Assembly (NCBI GenBank): GCA_963575745.1
Contig: CAUYUJ010017629.1
Span: forward strand, 26,001-90,000
From: Prorocentrum cordatum
Taxonomy: Eukaryota; Sar; Dinophyceae; Prorocentrales; Prorocentraceae
Direction: 5' to 3'
DNA: 64,000 nucleotides
In this document: in pieces, positions 50,360-61,939 of the stretch
How positions within the stretch are numbered: the stretch's first letter is position 1
Layout of the letters: every line of letters starts with the position of its first letter
Translations under genes and position numbers: made by a program
Notes under the pieces: model-generated
What the model saw: only the letters and a program-made list of their open reading frames with translations
What the model was told of the DNA's origin: nothing
Database searches by the model: none

Positions 50360-50393
<34 letters not shown>

Positions 50394-50490
50394 GATGCTG
50401 ATCATGATCCACATCCTTATCATCATCAACACCATCGTCATAATTAGCATCATCAATATCAATTTCATCAACATCATCAGCATCAGAAGT

Positions 50491-50540
<50 letters not shown>

Positions 50541-50622
50541 AATCAGAATCATCATCATCATCAGCATCATCATCATCATCATCATCGCCATCACCATCAC
50601 CATTACCATCATCACCACCACC

Positions 50623-50668
<46 letters not shown>

Positions 50669-50700
50669 CCATCGTCATCATCATCATCAGCATCCCACCA
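50320..50700. repeat. ATC/GAT triplet tract
   Basis: GATGATGAT then CATCATCAT, so the strand bias flips near 50400 and the tract can self-pair. Met, Ile, Asp or His frames on it are artefacts. Confidence 0.97.
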
Positions 50701-50704
50701 ACAG

Positions 50705-50860
50705 GTCCTGCCCATTTTGAGTCAGATTCGCTGTCGGTGTAGCCACAGGCGTTTTCCACGGAAGGCAGACGGCCGTCTGCCCAGCAGCGGCCGCTCTCGG
50801 TTCTGGACAACACCTGCTGTTTGGCAGCGTACCCACTTTTGCCATTTCGGGCGTCCAAAC
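50705..50860 (+). repeat. Dispersed repeat (Q)
   Basis: TCGCTGTCGGTGTAGCCACA and GCCGTCTGCCCAGCAGCGGC match 58080-58230 and, more weakly, 32575-32705. Confidence 0.7.
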
Positions 50861-50992
50861 ATATGACTTGTGGAGTCCCCCCGTTTTTTTGCCAGGCTTC
50901 GGGCTCTGGGGCCCGTTACTCTTTGCGAGCGGCGAGCGCATCCAGATGCACGCCCTCGCGGTGTGGATTCCTGGGCGCGATCCTGCGGATAT

Positions 50993-51117
50993 CTTGGCAT
51001 CGCTCGGACGTGTGCGTTTTTCCTTCGGCGAGGACCATCGAGGAGCATCCTTGATCATCTCGCGAAAAAAACACGCACGAAACAAAAAAAACAAGAAATG
51101 GACGTCCGAGCGATGGC
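50993..51117 (+). mobile_element. MITE, GGCATCGCTCGGACGTG family
   Basis: Sister of 15319-15446 with identical ends. Confidence 0.9.
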
Positions 51118-51282
51118 CAGATATGCGGTCGCACGGCTACGGCCCGCGCGGTGCATTTGCGAGAATACGCCCCCTATCGCGGGGTCGCGCGCGGCCCAGG
51201 AGAGCCCGGCCCGCGAGGCCATGGCTACGGATGTGTTTTTCGCCCGCGAATTCTTTGGGGTGTCCAAAAGGAGGTGGCGATC

Positions 51283-51444
51283 ATGAAGTCGGGCGTGTAC
51301 ATCCATAGGAGGACCATTCAAAAATAGTCAAAAAAAATCGTCTGGGGACGATTTTTGTTTATTTGTTGACTGTTTTTGATGTCTTTTCGTATTTCTTTGA
51401 TCGTTCCTCCGCAACCCGCCTGAAGGACATGCCCGACCTAAAGC
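51283..51444 (+). mobile_element. MITE, GTCGGGCGTGTCC family
   Basis: GTCGGGCGTGTACATCCAT and GAAGGACATGCCCGAC are inverted ends; the AT-rich core contains an internal AAAATCGTCTGGGGACGATTTT hairpin. Relative of 57402-57572. Confidence 0.8.
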
Positions 51445-51784
51445 TATCATGGCCGGGACAGCGAAATCTCCCAGATGCCAGGGCAGGGCCCCCCCCTGTC
51501 GTCTTTCAACACGTCCCCTGGCCCTCCCTCGGCTGCACACGCGCCTCGCTGGGCTGGACCTGAACGCTGTTTTGCTGGACTTCGGCTGAGTCTTGTCCTT
51601 CGTTTTGGGAGGGCAGGAGGTGCAGGAGCACAGGCAGAGCGGAACGAGCAACAAACAGCGAACACGCAACGAAAACAACGCTTAGGCCCAGCCCTGACGC
51701 CTCGGGCCATGCATGGTCTGCTGATTCCCGCCTTGGACGCCCCCGATAGCCGGGCCGCGTGGAGGCGAAAGGCTGCCCCCACGC

Positions 51785-51975
51785 TCCTCCTCCTCCTCCT
51801 CCTCCTCCTCCTCCTCCTCCTCCTCCCTCCTCCCTCCTCCCTCCTCCCTCCTCCCTCCTCCTCCCTCCTCCCTCCTCCCTCCCCTCTCCCTCCTCCCTCC
51901 TCCCTCCCCTCTCCTCCTCCCCTCCTCCCTCCTCCTCCTCTCCTCCTCTCCTCCTCCTCCTCCTCCTCCTCCTCG
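51785..51975 (-). repeat. CTC/CCT triplet tract
   Basis: CTC and CCTCCCT runs. Confidence 0.97.
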
Positions 51976-52087
51976 CGCCTCGTCGAGGCCAGCGTCGGAC
52001 GCCCGGGAGGCCGGGGGTCCTGAGGGAGCTGGGCCCTGGAGAGGCTCTTGGCCGCCTGCGGCTCCCGGCCCCCCCCCCCCCCGGGGC

Positions 52088-52254
52088 CCAGGGACTCCTC
52101 CTCCTCCTCCGCCTCCTCCGCCTCCGCCTCCTCCTCCTCCTCCTCCTCCTCCTCCTCCTCCTCCTCCTCCTCCTCCCTCCTCCTCCTCCCTCCTCTCTCC
52201 TCCTCCTCCCCCTCCTCCGCCTTCTCCTCCTCCTCCTCCTCCCTCCTCCTCCTC

Positions 52255-52278
<24 letters not shown>
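52088..52278 (-). repeat. CTC/CCT triplet tract
   Basis: Second long CTC run; Ser/Leu/Pro or Glu frames on it are artefacts. Confidence 0.97.
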
Positions 52279-52286
<8 letters not shown>

Positions 52287-53367
52287 TGGGGTTAGGGCGG
52301 CCCCTTGCGTGGTGCGTGAGTGTGTGTCGGTGCGCGCTTGTGTGGGTCGCCTTACCCCCCCCTCGAAAGTGGGATCGGCCCTGGTGCCAGCCCTGCTCCT
52401 GCGCTGGCCCCCTGTGGGGGCCAGTATGCATGGACTGGGGTGTGGCTGCGCCTCTGGCGTAGGCACACGGTGCCAGGGGACTTATCTCACCTCGCCGTCC
52501 CGCCGTCTTTTCGCTGCCGTTCCACAAGTTCCAGGACGGCCGCCCCGCCTGCCGCCGCCGCCGCCGCCGCTGTCGTCGCAGCGAGCTCGGGGTGCAGGGG
52601 GTGTACAAGGGGGGGGTGCGCTCGCAGAGCGACTCGGGCAGCCTCCCCCTCCCGCGTTTTTGCGCCTTTGATGTGTGCAGGGGTCCCCCCCTTGCTGGAC
52701 CTGCACTTCTCGCCTGGCTAGGCCCAGGCAAGAGGGCGCAGTAGGCCTGTGACGCCAGCCCTAAGGGCCGACGAGCACAGGCGCTCTTTATGAGCGTACC
52801 CGCAGGGGTGTAATAAGAGCTGCAAGTGTCTGACAGCTGCACCCCCAAGCGTCGATTCCGATTCCGATTCCTCCGCCTCCTCTTCCTCCCCCGCCTCCTC
52901 CTCCTCCTCCGCCTCCTCCTCCTCCGCCTGCGCCTCCACCTCCTCCTCCTCCTCCTCGTGCTCCGGCCCTGGGGGAAGCCGTCGGGGTCGAGAGCCCGTT
53001 AAGCTCAGGACCCGGCGTTTCGAGCTCATTTTGCAGCAATGGCGGATCAAAGAAAAACGAGGGATAACGACAACACAACGAAAACGAAAAACAGTGTTTC
53101 GGTCGATCCCTGCGTCACGTCATCTGCCTCGCCAGGGCCCGTCGTGTCACCTGCGTGTCCTGCGTTTTTTTTTTTAAATTTTTTTTTGTTCTGCCCCCCC
53201 CCCGGGCGGAGAGATCCTGGCCGCCGCGGCAAGAGCCGCCCCGACGTTCCTTGTCGGGGCGCCAGCCCGTAGTGGCTGTCGGACCGAGCCGGAGATTTGT
53301 CATTGAGCATCATGCAGCCCCTAACTCTGATAACACAATACATCATTGTCCTAACTTAGTCGAGGCC
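52279..53367. other. No supported gene
   Basis: Mixed sequence with a CGCCTCCTCCTC tract (52865-52960) and T-rich runs near 53165. No recognisable protein on either strand. Confidence 0.5.
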
Positions 53368-53618
53368 TCCTGGATGGGGTCAGAGTAAATGGGGCCGGAG
53401 GATCGCGCCGCATCGCCGAGGCATCGGCGATGCATCGGCGATGCGGCTCGATGCGGGGCCCAATTTTCTCCACGCCGACGTCGTCGATGCATAGCCGACG
53501 TCGCCACGTCGCCAATGCATGGCCGATATCGCCGATGCATCGGCGATGCATCGCCGATGTATCGGCGATGCGGCGAGATCCCCCCGACCCCATCTTGTCG
53601 AACCCCATCTAGGAGGCC
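53368..53618 (+). mobile_element. Family-D MITE
   Basis: GAGGCCTCCTGGATGGGGTC to CCCCATCTAGGAGGC. CCTAACT occurs just outside both ends, a probable target duplication. Confidence 0.9.
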
Positions 53619-56041
53619 CTAACTCCAATCACACAGTGAAGTCGTAGCCTAACTTCGGTCCTCGGCTGTTTTGGGGAACGTCCCTAAACATGTGGGCGGT
53701 GCCGTCTGACACATCTGACACATCTGCATGTTCCTGACCGTCCCAACTCAGGTCTCCCCCCGAAGGATTAGGGGTACTTCTATTGCTTATCGATGTGGGC
53801 TGGGCGTCGCATTTGGTTATTTCGCCCAGGTTTGGGGCTTGGGGACCCGCACGGATCCACCTAGGGGGCTTCTCTTCGCCACGACCAGGTCCTCTTCGAG
53901 CTTCGGGCTAGATCGAGGTGCGAGAGGTTTTTTTTACGCGTTTTGATATTGTTTCGGGTTTATGGGAGGCTTCTCGATGTCACGGCCAGATTCTCCCCGA
54001 GATTTTGGTTTCAGCGCATCTCTTGGAGTTTCGAGGTTCGAGAGGTTTTGAACCGTTTTGTCGAATTCGTCATAACACACTTGCGGAGATCCGCGTAGGC
54101 CTCCGGAAATTCATGCTTGTGCAGTTGTGTGCCTTCTAAACTTGAAAGTTTGGTTGGGCCTCTGGGGGGCTTCTCATCGCCGCGTCTGGGATTTCTTCGA
54201 AACTCATATCAAATTGCACCCTTGGATATGTCAGGGGATCGATCGGAGTAGGCCGCCAAGAAGGAAAGGTGCCCTGGAGGACTGATTCCTGCATTTCATT
54301 TGCGGCTGTCTGTTCCTCGGGCGACCCTTCTGGGCTTCAAGGTCGTCAAGAGACGGCCCAGGAATTTTTGGGGAAGGCCAAATGGACTAAGGGTCCGTTT
54401 CCACCAAGACTCTTTTTTATCACCCCGACCATCCGCCCCTGGGAAGTATCTGGCGCGATATGGAACGACCAAACAGCTCCATGGGTCGGTCCCGCCCAGT
54501 CGAGCACGGTCGCCGCGGTCGATCGCGCCCGACTGCTGCTAGTCGCCGTCGCGGTCGGTCGCGGGCGGATGCAAAATCGTGTACGCACGGATCTATAATC
54601 AGGTGTGTGCACACGAACATGCATATATGATATTGACCGCGCGACGCAAACATAACGGCCCCGGCCCCCCCCCCCCCTCGCGGGCAGAGTTCCCCCATCG
54701 CCCCTCCGCAGAGCGCAGCTCAAGCCCACGCCCTTTGAATCTCACACGTCGGATCGGGGGATACTGATTATAGGTTCGGTGTTGTTGATAAACCCGTGGC
54801 GTGTTCTTAAATCTTCCGTAGGTAACCCTGAATCCCTACCACACACTGTGCAGTGTCCCTGCTCCAGGAGGAGGTGATTTTGGTATAGTGTGCGTGTGTG
54901 TGTGTGGTAGTCTGCAGTTCACTTGTAGGGGGGGATGTGGTAGTGCGGCGAAGGTGGAGCCACTTCATGGTCGCACCTCGGGGTGGCTCACGACGCCTTT
55001 CTGCGCCTGAGGGGGCGGGGGCTTGAAGCAAGCCCCCCGCCGGCAACACCATACCACCATACAACGTCTAGCCATGTCTGGCCCCTCCGCTGAACCTGAA
55101 CACTCCTCTGGAAGCAGCAGGACCATGCTGCATGACAGCCAGCGCGTCTGACATACGGCGATCTGGCTCCGGAGTGGTTGCCGCGACCAGGCGCGCCCGC
55201 TGCGGTTGTGCCCGGCGCCGGCGGGCGCGCCCAGTCGCGGCCGGTCGGGCGCGCCCGGCAGGCGTCGGTCTTCTGGGAATGGGGCGTTGCTCAATGGGGG
55301 GGGCGAATAATAATCTCAAGAGCGCAGAAACGTGTCCCTTGCGTGCCCTTTTTGGGGCTCCAGGATGCCCCTGAAGGGCCTTCAGGTGCACGAGAGGTGC
55401 ACCAGTCTCCCCTCATTTGCTACCACACCATCCCCAATTACGCAACGTCCGAGGGAATGATAGGAACACTCGGTCGTTCCCGAAACATCTCGGGCGCGAC
55501 TGATCGAGACATGCCCATTCGCTCGCCGCCTCTGTCGAAGCCAGCGTCGTCGTCGTCCTCGACATCGGCTTCGATGTTGTTGTCGTCGTCGACGTCTTCG
55601 TTCTTGAGATTTTGGGAGGCGTTTCTGGATGTTCTCGTCGCCACGACGACGTGGCGCGGCCTGACAAGCCAGCTTGTCAGGTGTCTTCGTTCTGGGTGTT
55701 TATGGACTGTTCTGACCGCTTCCAGAGGTTCTCGTCGAGGCGGCGTGGGCAATTAGTCAGGAAGGATCCCAGGACGGTCGGGGTGTTCGAGAGGGGGGTA
55801 CGACATTTGCTGCATGATGCAGTTGAATCGCCCCCCGCCCTTCGCCACCCCCGCGTCGTTCACCCCAAAAGGGTTCTGGGGACTGGTTCCGGCCGAAGAA
55901 GAGAAGGACGCTCGAATATCCCTCCCGGAGGTCCGCGCGGATCTCTTGAAACGGCGAAGTGTGAAGCGCTGGTCTGCAGCTCAAGTTCAAGTTCGCTCGA
56001 CCCCATTGACGCCACTTGGGCTGATAAGCTCGCTCGTGATG
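53619..56041. other. 2.4 kb without a supported gene
   Basis: Two diverged GGGCCTCC-family repeats (about 53962-54055 and 54155-54235), a TCCGCGTAGGCCTCCGGAA fragment at 54090, GC-rich CGGTCG blocks and a TGTGTGTG run at 54890. Confidence 0.5.
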
Positions 56042-56209
56042 TACACCTTAGGCGATGCTTGAGAAAACTTATTTTTTCGGCCAGACTCTCGATTATTCTT
56101 AATGTTTCAATGTAAATCCTAAGATTTGAATGGAAATTTTGGGTTTTTATTCAAGTTCTGAGACTCTGAATTTCTTAACCCATGGTTTCTTAAGCATTTC
56201 GCAGGGTGT
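56042..56209 (+). mobile_element. AT-rich MITE, TACACCTTRGGCGATGCTT family
   Basis: About 90 per cent like 7693-7862 by eye. Confidence 0.92.
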
Positions 56210-56350
56210 GGGCATATGCCACCTCGCAGTCCCCGGCAACCGCCCCCGCTCTCCCCCCCTTGCCCGCTGGCCCCCCCCGTGCTCCCTGCTACAACGTGTG
56301 AGGGTGGGCTTGTGGCACCAGCCCCGTGTGACGCAGTTCCATTGCCCTAG

Positions 56351-56566
56351 GCCTCCCAGATGGGGTCGGAGTAGATGGGGTCGGAGGATATCGCCGCATC
56401 GCCGATGCATCAGCGATGCGGCTCGATGCGGAGCCCGATTTTCTCCATGCTGACGTCGCCGATGCGTCGCCGACGTCGCCGATGCATCGCCGATGCATCG
56501 CCGATGTATCGGCGATGCGGCGCGATCCTCCGACCCCATCTACTCCGACCCCATCTAGGAGGCGTC
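56351..56566 (+). mobile_element. Family-D MITE with 9-bp TSD
   Basis: GGCCTCCCAGATGGGGTCGG to CATCTAGGAGGCGTCTA, flanked on both sides by ATTGCCCTA. Confidence 0.92.
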
Positions 56567-57074
56567 TAATTGCCCTACGTCATGACGCCAGTTTCCTTGC
56601 CCGTGCCGCCTGGCACCTCCTCTGAATGTCTGTTTTCTGACTGCTGCCCTGAGGACGCAGCCAACTCCTGTAACTAGTTATTTTGTACCTTGTGCTCCTT
56701 CTCCTGCTCCCGCGCTTTCTTCCTGCTCCTCGGCGGCGGGGGAGAGCTGCTAGCCTCGGGGGGCAGGGAGACCCTGTCCATCTAAGAGCCGAGACCTGTT
56801 CGCTCCAGCTTCCCAGGAGCTCCCCAGGTGGCCGTGGTGGGCCTCTCCCGCCAGACCCGCCGCGCATCTGCTCCTCCGGCCCCCCCCCCGTCGCTTCACC
56901 TCCTGCTTCTCTCGCCTCCCGTCCCCCGGCCCAGCCTCCTGCTTCTTCCCTGGTGGCGGCGGCAGGGGGCCCGTGTAGCCATTTTGGCTCGGGCTCGACT
57001 CGCCCGAGCAGCCCTCCCGGCAGCCCACGGTAGGCTCGCTCCGCCTCCACGCAGAACAGGGACAACTAGCATAC
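56567..57074. other. Region with a spliced-leader-like relic
   Basis: GC-rich unique sequence without a supported gene. GTAGCCATTTTGGCTC at 56975-56990 equals 16 bases of the dinoflagellate spliced leader. Confidence 0.55.
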
Positions 57075-57176
57075 ACACTTCGGAGGTCCGCGCGGCTTTC
57101 CTGGATCGGCACCGAAGGCGCCGCCAGGGATGTTCAGCGCCGATCCAAGGAATCCGCGCGGACCTCCGAAAGATAA
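57075..57176 (+). mobile_element. MITE, CTTCGGAGGTCCGCGCGG family
   Basis: Short copy: ends CTTCGGAGGTCCGCGCGG and CCGCGCGGACCTCCGAAAG, core GATCGGC...GCCGATC. Confidence 0.9.
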
Positions 57177-57180
57177 TGTT

Positions 57181-57384
57181 TGTCGGCGGCGAGCGAGGGG
57201 GGAAGTGGGAAGAAGAAGGCCCTCAGAAGGCGGCGGGGCTTCTTAGAAGCCTTCGCGCCTTCTGAGAAGTTCTCTGTGCCTCCAGGGAAGGCTTCGGAAC
57301 TTTTTCAGAAGGCTAGGGGACTTCCGAGCCTTCTGAAAAGGCCCGCCCCCTCTCGTTTCCCCCCCTCGCTCGCCGACGAGACAA
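57181..57384 (+). mobile_element. MITE, CGGCGAGCGAGGGGGGAA family
   Basis: Ends GTCGGCGGCGAGCGAGGGGG and CCCCTCGCTCGCCGACGAGA are inverted; the core has three CTTCTNAGAAG hairpins. Sister 5385-5582. Confidence 0.88.
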
Positions 57385-57401
57385 GGAAGGGGTCTTTTTT
57401 G

Positions 57402-57572
57402 AAGTCGGGCCTGTCCCTCTACAGGAGGAATATCCAAGCAGAGTATTTGAACATATTTTGTGGACGAGTTGTTCCTACTATTGTTGAGCATGTTTTGAAT
57501 GTTTCGGACTATTTGTTGACTGGTGTTATGTTCCGTCCATCATCCGTCTGTAGGAGGACACGCCCGACCCAA
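57402..57572 (+). mobile_element. MITE, GTCGGGCCTGTCCCTCTACA family
   Basis: Ends GTCGGGCCTGTCCCTCTACA and TGTAGGAGGACACGCCCGAC; AT-rich core. Half copies at 26129 and 62615. Confidence 0.9.
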
Positions 57573-58768
57573 CACTTGTGCCGTGCCGACGCGGCAAAGC
57601 GGCCCTGGCGCGGGCGATTTCCAGGCGGAAAAGGCCGCCAGCGGCCCGGAGAACCGGCCGGCACATCGAGGCCGCGGGGTCGCGCCAGGCCGGACGGTCC
57701 CCGCGGCGTCCGGAACCGACGACAGGGCCGATCTCGATCCGCTCGGTCTGAAGAGGTGAAGAGGTTCGGTCCCGGTCGACCCGATCGGGTTCGACGCCGA
57801 TGTGTTACGCAGCATCTTCGGGGGACGTCGCTTGTCCCCATAATTCGCTGCCTGCGGCGGATGTGGCGTGGATCCGACTTGGATTCGACACGGGTGCGGC
57901 ACGGACCCTACGAGTCCGACATGGATTCGACACCGATTCGACGCGGATAGGGCCGCGATTGGACAGACCAGGCCCCACAAGGATGCAACATAGTTGGTTG
58001 TTCCGGAAATTGACTGTTCTGGCCGAGCGGAAATGGTACGGGAAGAACGGATGCAAAGCCCGACAGCAGTTCGTGTTCCTTCTGAGCAGAAATCGCTGTC
58101 GGTGTCGCCGCGGGCGGTGTCCATTTGAGGCAAAAGGGCCGCCTGCCCAACAGCGGCTAGTGGTGGTGTTGGACAGCATTTGGTTTTGGGCAGTGTGCCC
58201 ATCGTTTATGCATCTATTCCAGGCGTCCAAAAATGTGGCAACACGTAAGAGCAGCGATGATTTGAGTTCCTGGATTGCGCTGCCTGGTACCTGAGATCAC
58301 AAAGTGGGACAGAGCCACACGCCGATGCATCGGCGATGCGGCCCGATCCTTCGATCCCTATCAACTCGGACCCCATTTGGGAGGCGTAGTTGCCGACCCC
58401 CGACGTCATGATTAAAGATCGACACCAGAGGTCTGGACCCATTACCGGGACCGGCTTTTCCTCCTGAGTCGTTTCTGGACCGCCCCGAGGCCCGGCGAGG
58501 GCCCCGCAGAGGCCGTCAGCAGCGAACAATGCCCACCGTGTCTCTTCCATGACTCGAGGGGTTCTGGCTCGGGAGGCCTACACGCGATATAGAAAGATCG
58601 AGACATGTTCCGACGATCAGGGAGCCGCGGCCCTCCGATGAAGGGGCCGCCAGCGGCCGCGAGCGCGGCCGCCGCCGCGGCCGGCCTGGCCGCCAAGCGG
58701 CTGACGGTGGAGCACGCGGGGGAGAGCCGGGCGCTGCTGCTGGTGGAGGGGGCGGAGGCTCACCACCC
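57573..58768. other. No supported gene
   Basis: GATTCGACACGG repeats (57880-57960), a Q repeat (58080-58230) and a family-D fragment (58313-58392). A frame at 58638-58770 (AAKRLTVEHAGESRALLLVE) looks protein-like but has no support beyond composition. Confidence 0.5.
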
Positions 58769-58917
58769 ACCAAACCACCCCAACCCAACCCGAAGGCCCC
58801 AATTTATCCTCGATTTCCAGTGGGGGGGGGTCGTGGAACATCGAGGAAACACGTATGGAACCCGTACCCCCCCCAACCCGAAATTCGGGTCTTCGGGTTG
58901 GGTTGGGGTGGTTTGGT
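58769..58917. mobile_element. MITE with 27-bp perfect inverted ends
   Basis: ACCAAACCACCCCAACCCAA and onward to CGAAG is mirrored exactly by CTTCGGGTTGGGTTGGGGTG to the right end. Confidence 0.93.
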
Positions 58918-59059
58918 AGGTAGTCGGAGGCCGCGTCGCTGGCACAGGCCCGTGGGGGGGGGCGTCCGCGAGAGGGGGGGGGGGCGAGGCGGCTCGGCGG
59001 CGGAGTCCGAGGCCTGGCCTCGCCGGTCCACGGCTCGGGCCCTCGGGGCTCGAGGTTCC

Positions 59060-59238
59060 CAGACATCGGGCGTCTCGAAAAAATCGAGACAGAGGTTTTT
59101 CATAGTTTTTAGCCTCTCGGGGCCCTCGCCGGGCGTCGGGACCGTCAAAAAACGACTCGGGATGAAAGACCGGTCCCAGGGAAGTGGTCGGGAGGTCGGG
59201 GGCCCGCGTCTCGAAAAAATCGAGACGTCGGATGTCTG
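59060..59238. mobile_element. MITE with ~31-bp inverted ends
   Basis: CAGACATCGGGCGTCTCGAA at the left and CGAGACGTCGGATGTCTG at the right; each end carries its own GTCTCGA..TCGAGAC palindrome. Confidence 0.9.
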
Positions 59239-60079
59239 GGTTTATCGGGGTGCTCGTTGGCTCCTCGGCGGCTCTCCAGCCTCGGGGTGCCTTCCAGCGG
59301 CTGCGCCTCGCCGAGGGCATTCCAGGGGTGCCAGGATCGTCCCGAGCGGCCGCCGGTGGCAGGAGTCATGATCCGAAAACTGCCGCGGGGCCAGCACCCT
59401 CGCCGGTGCACGATTCGGGCATCTCGATGGGCGGCGGTGGTAGGATTCGGAACTCGTCGAACACGTGGTGACATCCGACCCCAACCCCCGCCTCCCATTC
59501 ATTCAGGAGAATCGATGGTTGGCGGGGGTAGGGTCCGGATGTCGCTACCCATCCAGGTGATGTCCGCATGAGGGGTTGTTGTTCAGCATCGTCCATCGCA
59601 TTATCATCTTCCTTGGGCCATGTTGCATACGCTGTGTTAGTGAGTTGGTTTGGGTCTGCGGCTCGGGAGCACATTGGAAAAAGTCGAAAGGAGATCTGGT
59701 CTTTCGGATTTTTAACATCGAGATTACCAAACACACCACAGTGATGTTCTCAATTAGGGAGTTGTGTATTGACGTGTGTTTCATGTCATACGTACAATCA
59801 TGTAACATGTGCAATCTTGGGGTCAAGGGTCGAAAGATAGGAAAGATGTAGACCGAGATGCGTGCTTTCTTGTCGTGGTTTGTAGTCTAAATAATCTAAC
59901 AATTCCCGAATTGGCAATTGAACTTTCACATGCCAGGGTCTATCCGAGTGGCGGGTCCCATTCCGCCGACCCCCAGAAGTCCGTCAGAGCTTGCGAGGAT
60001 CGTGTGTGGCCCTCGGCCAGACCCACCGCCATGCCCGGGCTGTGGGTCAGAGGCCTGTCGAATGAACATGAGGGCCTCC
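59239..60079. other. No supported gene
   Basis: Dispersed repeat at 59272-59372 (CTCGGGGTGCCTTCCAGCGG) and unique sequence. Confidence 0.5.
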
Positions 60080-60420
60080 TGTGATGCCCCTCGGGAGTCT
60101 CGGATGGCTCTCGGGTGCACTTGGAAGGCTTTTCGGGGTCTCTTGGGGGCCTCTCGGGGGCTCCTTGGGTGCGTCTTGGAGGCCTTTTGCGGCCTCTTGG
60201 GCGCCTCCGGGGCCTCTGGGCGGGCCTCTTGGGGCCACAATTGGGGGAAATGCTGGAACTGTTAGTTCGGACTTAGGCTCTCTATCGGGCCTTCTTGGGG
60301 CTCTCCTGGGCCATCCTGGGGGCCTGTGAGGCCGTCTCAGGGCCCTCGTGGGCCCTCTTGGGACCCTCTTGGGGCCTCATCGGGCGTCCTGTGACGATCT
60401 CTGCCTGGGCCCCCTCTTGG
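60080..60420 (+). repeat. CTTGGGGGCCTC-type repeats, third block
   Basis: Same words as 42835-43760 and 48530-49040. Confidence 0.85.
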
Positions 60421-60616
60421 GGCTTTTTGGAGGCTCCGGAGGGGAGGCCCCAGGGGTATTGGTGAGCTCCTGTCCCCCCCTCCCCCCTCCAAGCGGCACT
60501 TTGGACCCCAGGGGAGGGAGAAGAGGGGGCGAGGACCGCCCAAAGGTGTCACAGGCCTTCTGAACCCCGGCGAGCGGGGGTCGGCGGCTCTCTTCCCCGT
60601 TCTCTTCCTCTGCCTT

Positions 60617-60673
60617 CCCCTCCTCCTCCTCCTCCTCCTCCTCCTCCTCCTCCTCCTCCTCCTCCTCCTCCTC
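60617..60673 (-). repeat. (CTC)n tract
   Basis: Pure CTC run. Confidence 0.97.
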
Positions 60674-61049
60674 CCGTGCTCGTTTTCCTGTCTTTCCCGC
60701 GGCCCCAGCGGCCGAGTCGGGCGGGCGAGCCCTGTTCGGGTGGGGCGGGGCGGGCGGGCAGGGCGGATCGGGCCAGCGGGGCGTGAAAGGGCAGGGCCCG
60801 ATCGAGGCTGGTCGGGCGAGGTCACACGCCCAGTTCGGAGAGTCTGAGGCGAGCCCACCTCCTCCTCCTCCTCCTTCTCCTTCTCCTCCTCCTCCTCCTC
60901 TTCCTCCTCCTCCCCATCCCCCGATTCCCTCTGTTGGCTCTGATGCGCTCCTGGGGGCCCCCCAGGGGCGCGAAGGCCGCCGCGCTTCGCGCGTCGCGGT
61001 CCGAGCCATAGCAGCTGCCCTTCTCCCAAGATGATGCCGTGTCACGAGA

Positions 61050-61308
61050 TTCTGGTTGACCCAGAAAGGGGGTGCAGCTGAAAGGGGGTGGTGCAATGGA
61101 TCTGGTGCAATAGGTGTGTGGAGTTGCAGTCGATCTGGGGCGTGCAATACATACTGGTGCGCAAACGTAATGCTGGATTTTCGCGTGCCATGCGTTGGCT
61201 GCAATGCAATGCAATACAATTCTCTGGCGCAGTCCATTTGCAATACTATTACCCCACATCTATTGCACCACCCCCTCTCAGCAGGACCCCCTGTTGGTCC
61301 ACCAAGGG
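61050..61308. mobile_element. MITE, AGGGGGTGGTGCAAT ends
   Basis: GCTGAAAGGGGGTGGTGCAA near the left and TTGCACCACCCCCTCTCAGC near the right are inverted over about 40 bp; the core is rich in TGCAAT words. Confidence 0.8.
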
Positions 61309-61339
61309 AATACCAGGTATTTCAGCAGCGCTGGAGAAA

Positions 61340-61413
61340 TAATCATCATCATCAGCATCATCAGCATCATCAGCATCGTCATCGTCATCTTCAGCATCAC
61401 CATCATCATCATT

Positions 61414-61462
<49 letters not shown>

Positions 61463-61720
61463 ACATCATCATCATCATCATCGTCATCATAATCATCATC
61501 ATCACCAGCAGCATCATCATCAGCGCCAGCGTCAGCGTCAGCGTCATCGTCAGCGTCATCGTCATCTTCATTGTCATCGTCATCGTCGTCGTCATCATCA
61601 TCAGCATCAGCACCATCAGCAGCATTATCATCATATCAGAAAGTATCATCATGACCGCCATCATTATCATCATCATCATCATCATCATCATCAACGTCTT
61701 CATCAGCATCATCATCAGCA
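61340..61720 (+). repeat. ATC / CATCAG triplet tract
   Basis: CATCAT with AGCATC and AGCGTC variants; His- or Ile-rich frames are artefacts. Confidence 0.97.
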
Positions 61721-61939
61721 TCATCATCAGGCGGGGCGGGGCGGGCGGGACATTCAAGTGTAGAACTCTATATCGAGTGTGGTCGGTGGGGCGGGGCGCA
61801 CGGGCAGGGCGGGGCATGCGGGACATGAAAGTGTGGATCTCTATGTGTATATATATATATATTCCCCAATCAGTGCTTGCACTGAAGGGGTCCTAGCGGA
61901 AGTTGAAAGATTTGGCGAAAGTTTCCCGCCGATTTTGGT

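Noticed and set aside
50163-50858. Met/Ile-rich membrane-like frame
   Set aside because: Produced by the ATC/GAT triplet tract.
51447-52848. Long minus-strand frames of 339 and 388 codons
   Set aside because: Mostly poly-Glu, poly-Gly or poly-Arg from CTC/GGA triplets.
56975-57000. Spliced-leader RNA gene
   Set aside because: The match is not followed by AAG and a GT donor, and no Sm-like site follows; a relic is more likely.
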